Shown here in pieces: positions 63,463 through 64,000 of a DNA stretch of 64,000 bases. Source of the stretch: Caldilineaceae bacterium (lineage in GTDB: Bacteria > Chloroflexota > Anaerolineae > Caldilineales > Caldilineaceae); assembly GCA_022827195.1 (NCBI GenBank), contig JAJDTL010000020.1, positions 124,001 through 188,000 on the forward strand, written 5' to 3'. Both the position numbers and the translations under genes were made by a program. The notes under the pieces were generated by a model. That model had not been told where the DNA came from and ran no database searches. It worked only from the letters and a program-made list of their open reading frames with translations. The stretch's first letter is position 1. Every line of letters starts with the position of its first letter.

Positions 63463-63637
63463 TGAGCGTTTCCCTGCACTGCGCGCCCGGGCCTGACGCA
63501 AGTCCGACCGGCAACCCGTCACGGAAGGTGGAGACAAAGTAGCGATGAGGGTAGCGATTCACCTTCCCCGGTCGTGCGATCGGCCGGCGTCCGGGACGTT
63601 GCATGTAACACACTGCTGGCAGCAACAACCTGCTTTA

Positions 63638-63666
63638 ATGATAGTGCCAGCACAGCCAATTCGCAA
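63638..63666 (-). promoter_or_regulatory. promoter of the PH-phosphatase-methyltransferase operon
   Basis: TTGCGA (63666-63661) and TATCAT (63643-63638) on the minus strand are exactly 17 bases apart. It lies in the 384-base divergent gap and gives a leader of about 170 bases. Confidence 0.45.
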
Positions 63667-63690
63667 TTGCAGCGCTGATTGGCGGCGCCT

Positions 63691-63719
63691 TTGCGGGCGA
63701 CGCGCGTGTAATGTATCAT
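63691..63719 (+). promoter_or_regulatory. candidate promoter of the MBL-fold gene
   Basis: TTGCGG (63691-63696) and TATCAT (63714-63719) are 17 bases apart on the plus strand, almost the same boxes as the divergent promoter. The leader would be about 120 bases. Nothing else is recognised in this gap. Confidence 0.35.
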
Positions 63720-63846
63720 CGCGATAGAGCGTGAGCGGGGTCGATGGCTGTGGAAGCGCGGTTCGCTGTGACAAACCCAGGCATTGTTCGCGGAAGCGTT
63801 CGTGCGAGATCAACCTGTAAGCTGGCAGTTGAGAAAGGACTCCACA

Positions 63847-64000
63847 GTGGACATTGACTGGTACGGTCATTCCTGCTTTCGATTGCGGGAACGCGGCGTC
63901 ACGGTGGTCTGCGACCCTTTCAGCAAGGAGTCGACGGGCCTGGCGCTGCCGAGGATACGCGCCGATATTGTTACCATCAGCCGCGCCTCTCCTGACGGCG
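63847..64000 (+). CDS. metallo-beta-lactamase-fold hydrolase, UlaG/UPF0173-like (5' part)
   Basis: Only the first 51 codons are inside the window. They begin VDIDWYGHSCFRLRERGVTV, with the GHSCFRL opening typical of UlaG-like and UPF0173 metal-dependent hydrolases, followed by VVCDPFSKESTG, which carries the Asp of that strand, and ADIVTISRASPDG, where the family's HxHxDH would normally start with THxHxDH. Here the region reads SRASPDG, so a His may be replaced; the cut prevents a check. The GTG start has AAAGGA seven bases upstream. Confidence 0.8.
   Translation, partial: MDIDWYGHSCFRLRERGVTVVCDPFSKESTGLALPRIRADIVTISRASPDG

Overview
The window reads as a GC-rich chromosome segment from a heterotrophic bacterium, most likely Chloroflexota (Anaerolineae/Caldilineales type). 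This is inferred from gene content and protein style, not from a marker gene: many Gfo/Idh/MocA oxidoreductases, sugar phosphate isomerases, phytanoyl-CoA dioxygenases, lipoprotein-anchored ABC transporters with C-[VQ]-x-P lipoprotein starts, and sarcosine/dimethylglycine-type methyl chemistry. There is no rRNA, phage or transposase. Most open frames on the strand opposite the genes are GC-driven shadows.

Layout. 1-8.4 kb (minus): a sugar-utilisation block with a deacetylase-like protein, a Gfo/Idh/MocA oxidoreductase, two TIM-barrel isomerases, two tandem family-5 binding lipoproteins and a DppB-type permease cut by the window edge. 8.5-9.2 kb: a VapBC toxin-antitoxin pair behind two small hairpins. 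9.3-14.9 kb (minus): a glycosidase-like protein, a class V aminotransferase and a giant GT-C membrane protein. 15.0-18.3 kb (plus): a probable cobalamin riboswitch, then a YraQ-type permease, a YcgQ/DUF1980 protein and a TolB-like propeller protein. 18.4-23.8 kb (minus): a double-length UxaA-type hydrolase, an MFS exporter and a LysM protein. 24.2 kb: a selenocysteine tRNA with a clear promoter. 24.4-32.2 kb (minus): a phytanoyl-CoA dioxygenase, a four-gene operon (DUF1638, alkaline-phosphatase-fold enzyme, PHP enzyme, PfkB kinase), an AlbA_2/ATPase regulator with an unusual 98-bp-period repeat beside it, and a homocysteine methyltransferase.

32.5-40.6 kb (plus): two tandem BMP-family lipoproteins and a double ATPase but no permeases, then small membrane proteins, a glycosyltransferase, an aldo/keto reductase and a second dioxygenase. 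40.7-45.4 kb: four Gfo/Idh/MocA oxidoreductases, two of them near-identical tandem copies, next to the tail of a deleted sugar permease. 45.5-49.3 kb (minus): a DmdA/GcvT-like protein and a dimethylglycine dehydrogenase-like flavoprotein, each preceded by heptanucleotide repeats. 49.3-50.07 kb has no gene and carries several short repeats. 50.1-54.4 kb (minus): a complete MalEFG-type sugar ABC importer with a hydroxyacid dehydrogenase. 54.6-64 kb: mostly core genes (hisS, glycosyltransferase, polyprenyl synthase, TatD, phosphohexomutase, methyltransferase, inositol monophosphatase-like, PH protein) and the start of a metallo-beta-lactamase-fold hydrolase.

Together the genes describe an importer-rich scavenger of sugars, sugar acids and methylated amines. 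The signals that best repay attention are the selenocysteine tRNA, the riboswitch-controlled metal-type permease, the 98-bp repeat array by the AlbA_2 gene, a 107-nt nested palindrome at 23.9 kb, and the repeated placement of strong hairpins directly after solute-binding-protein genes.
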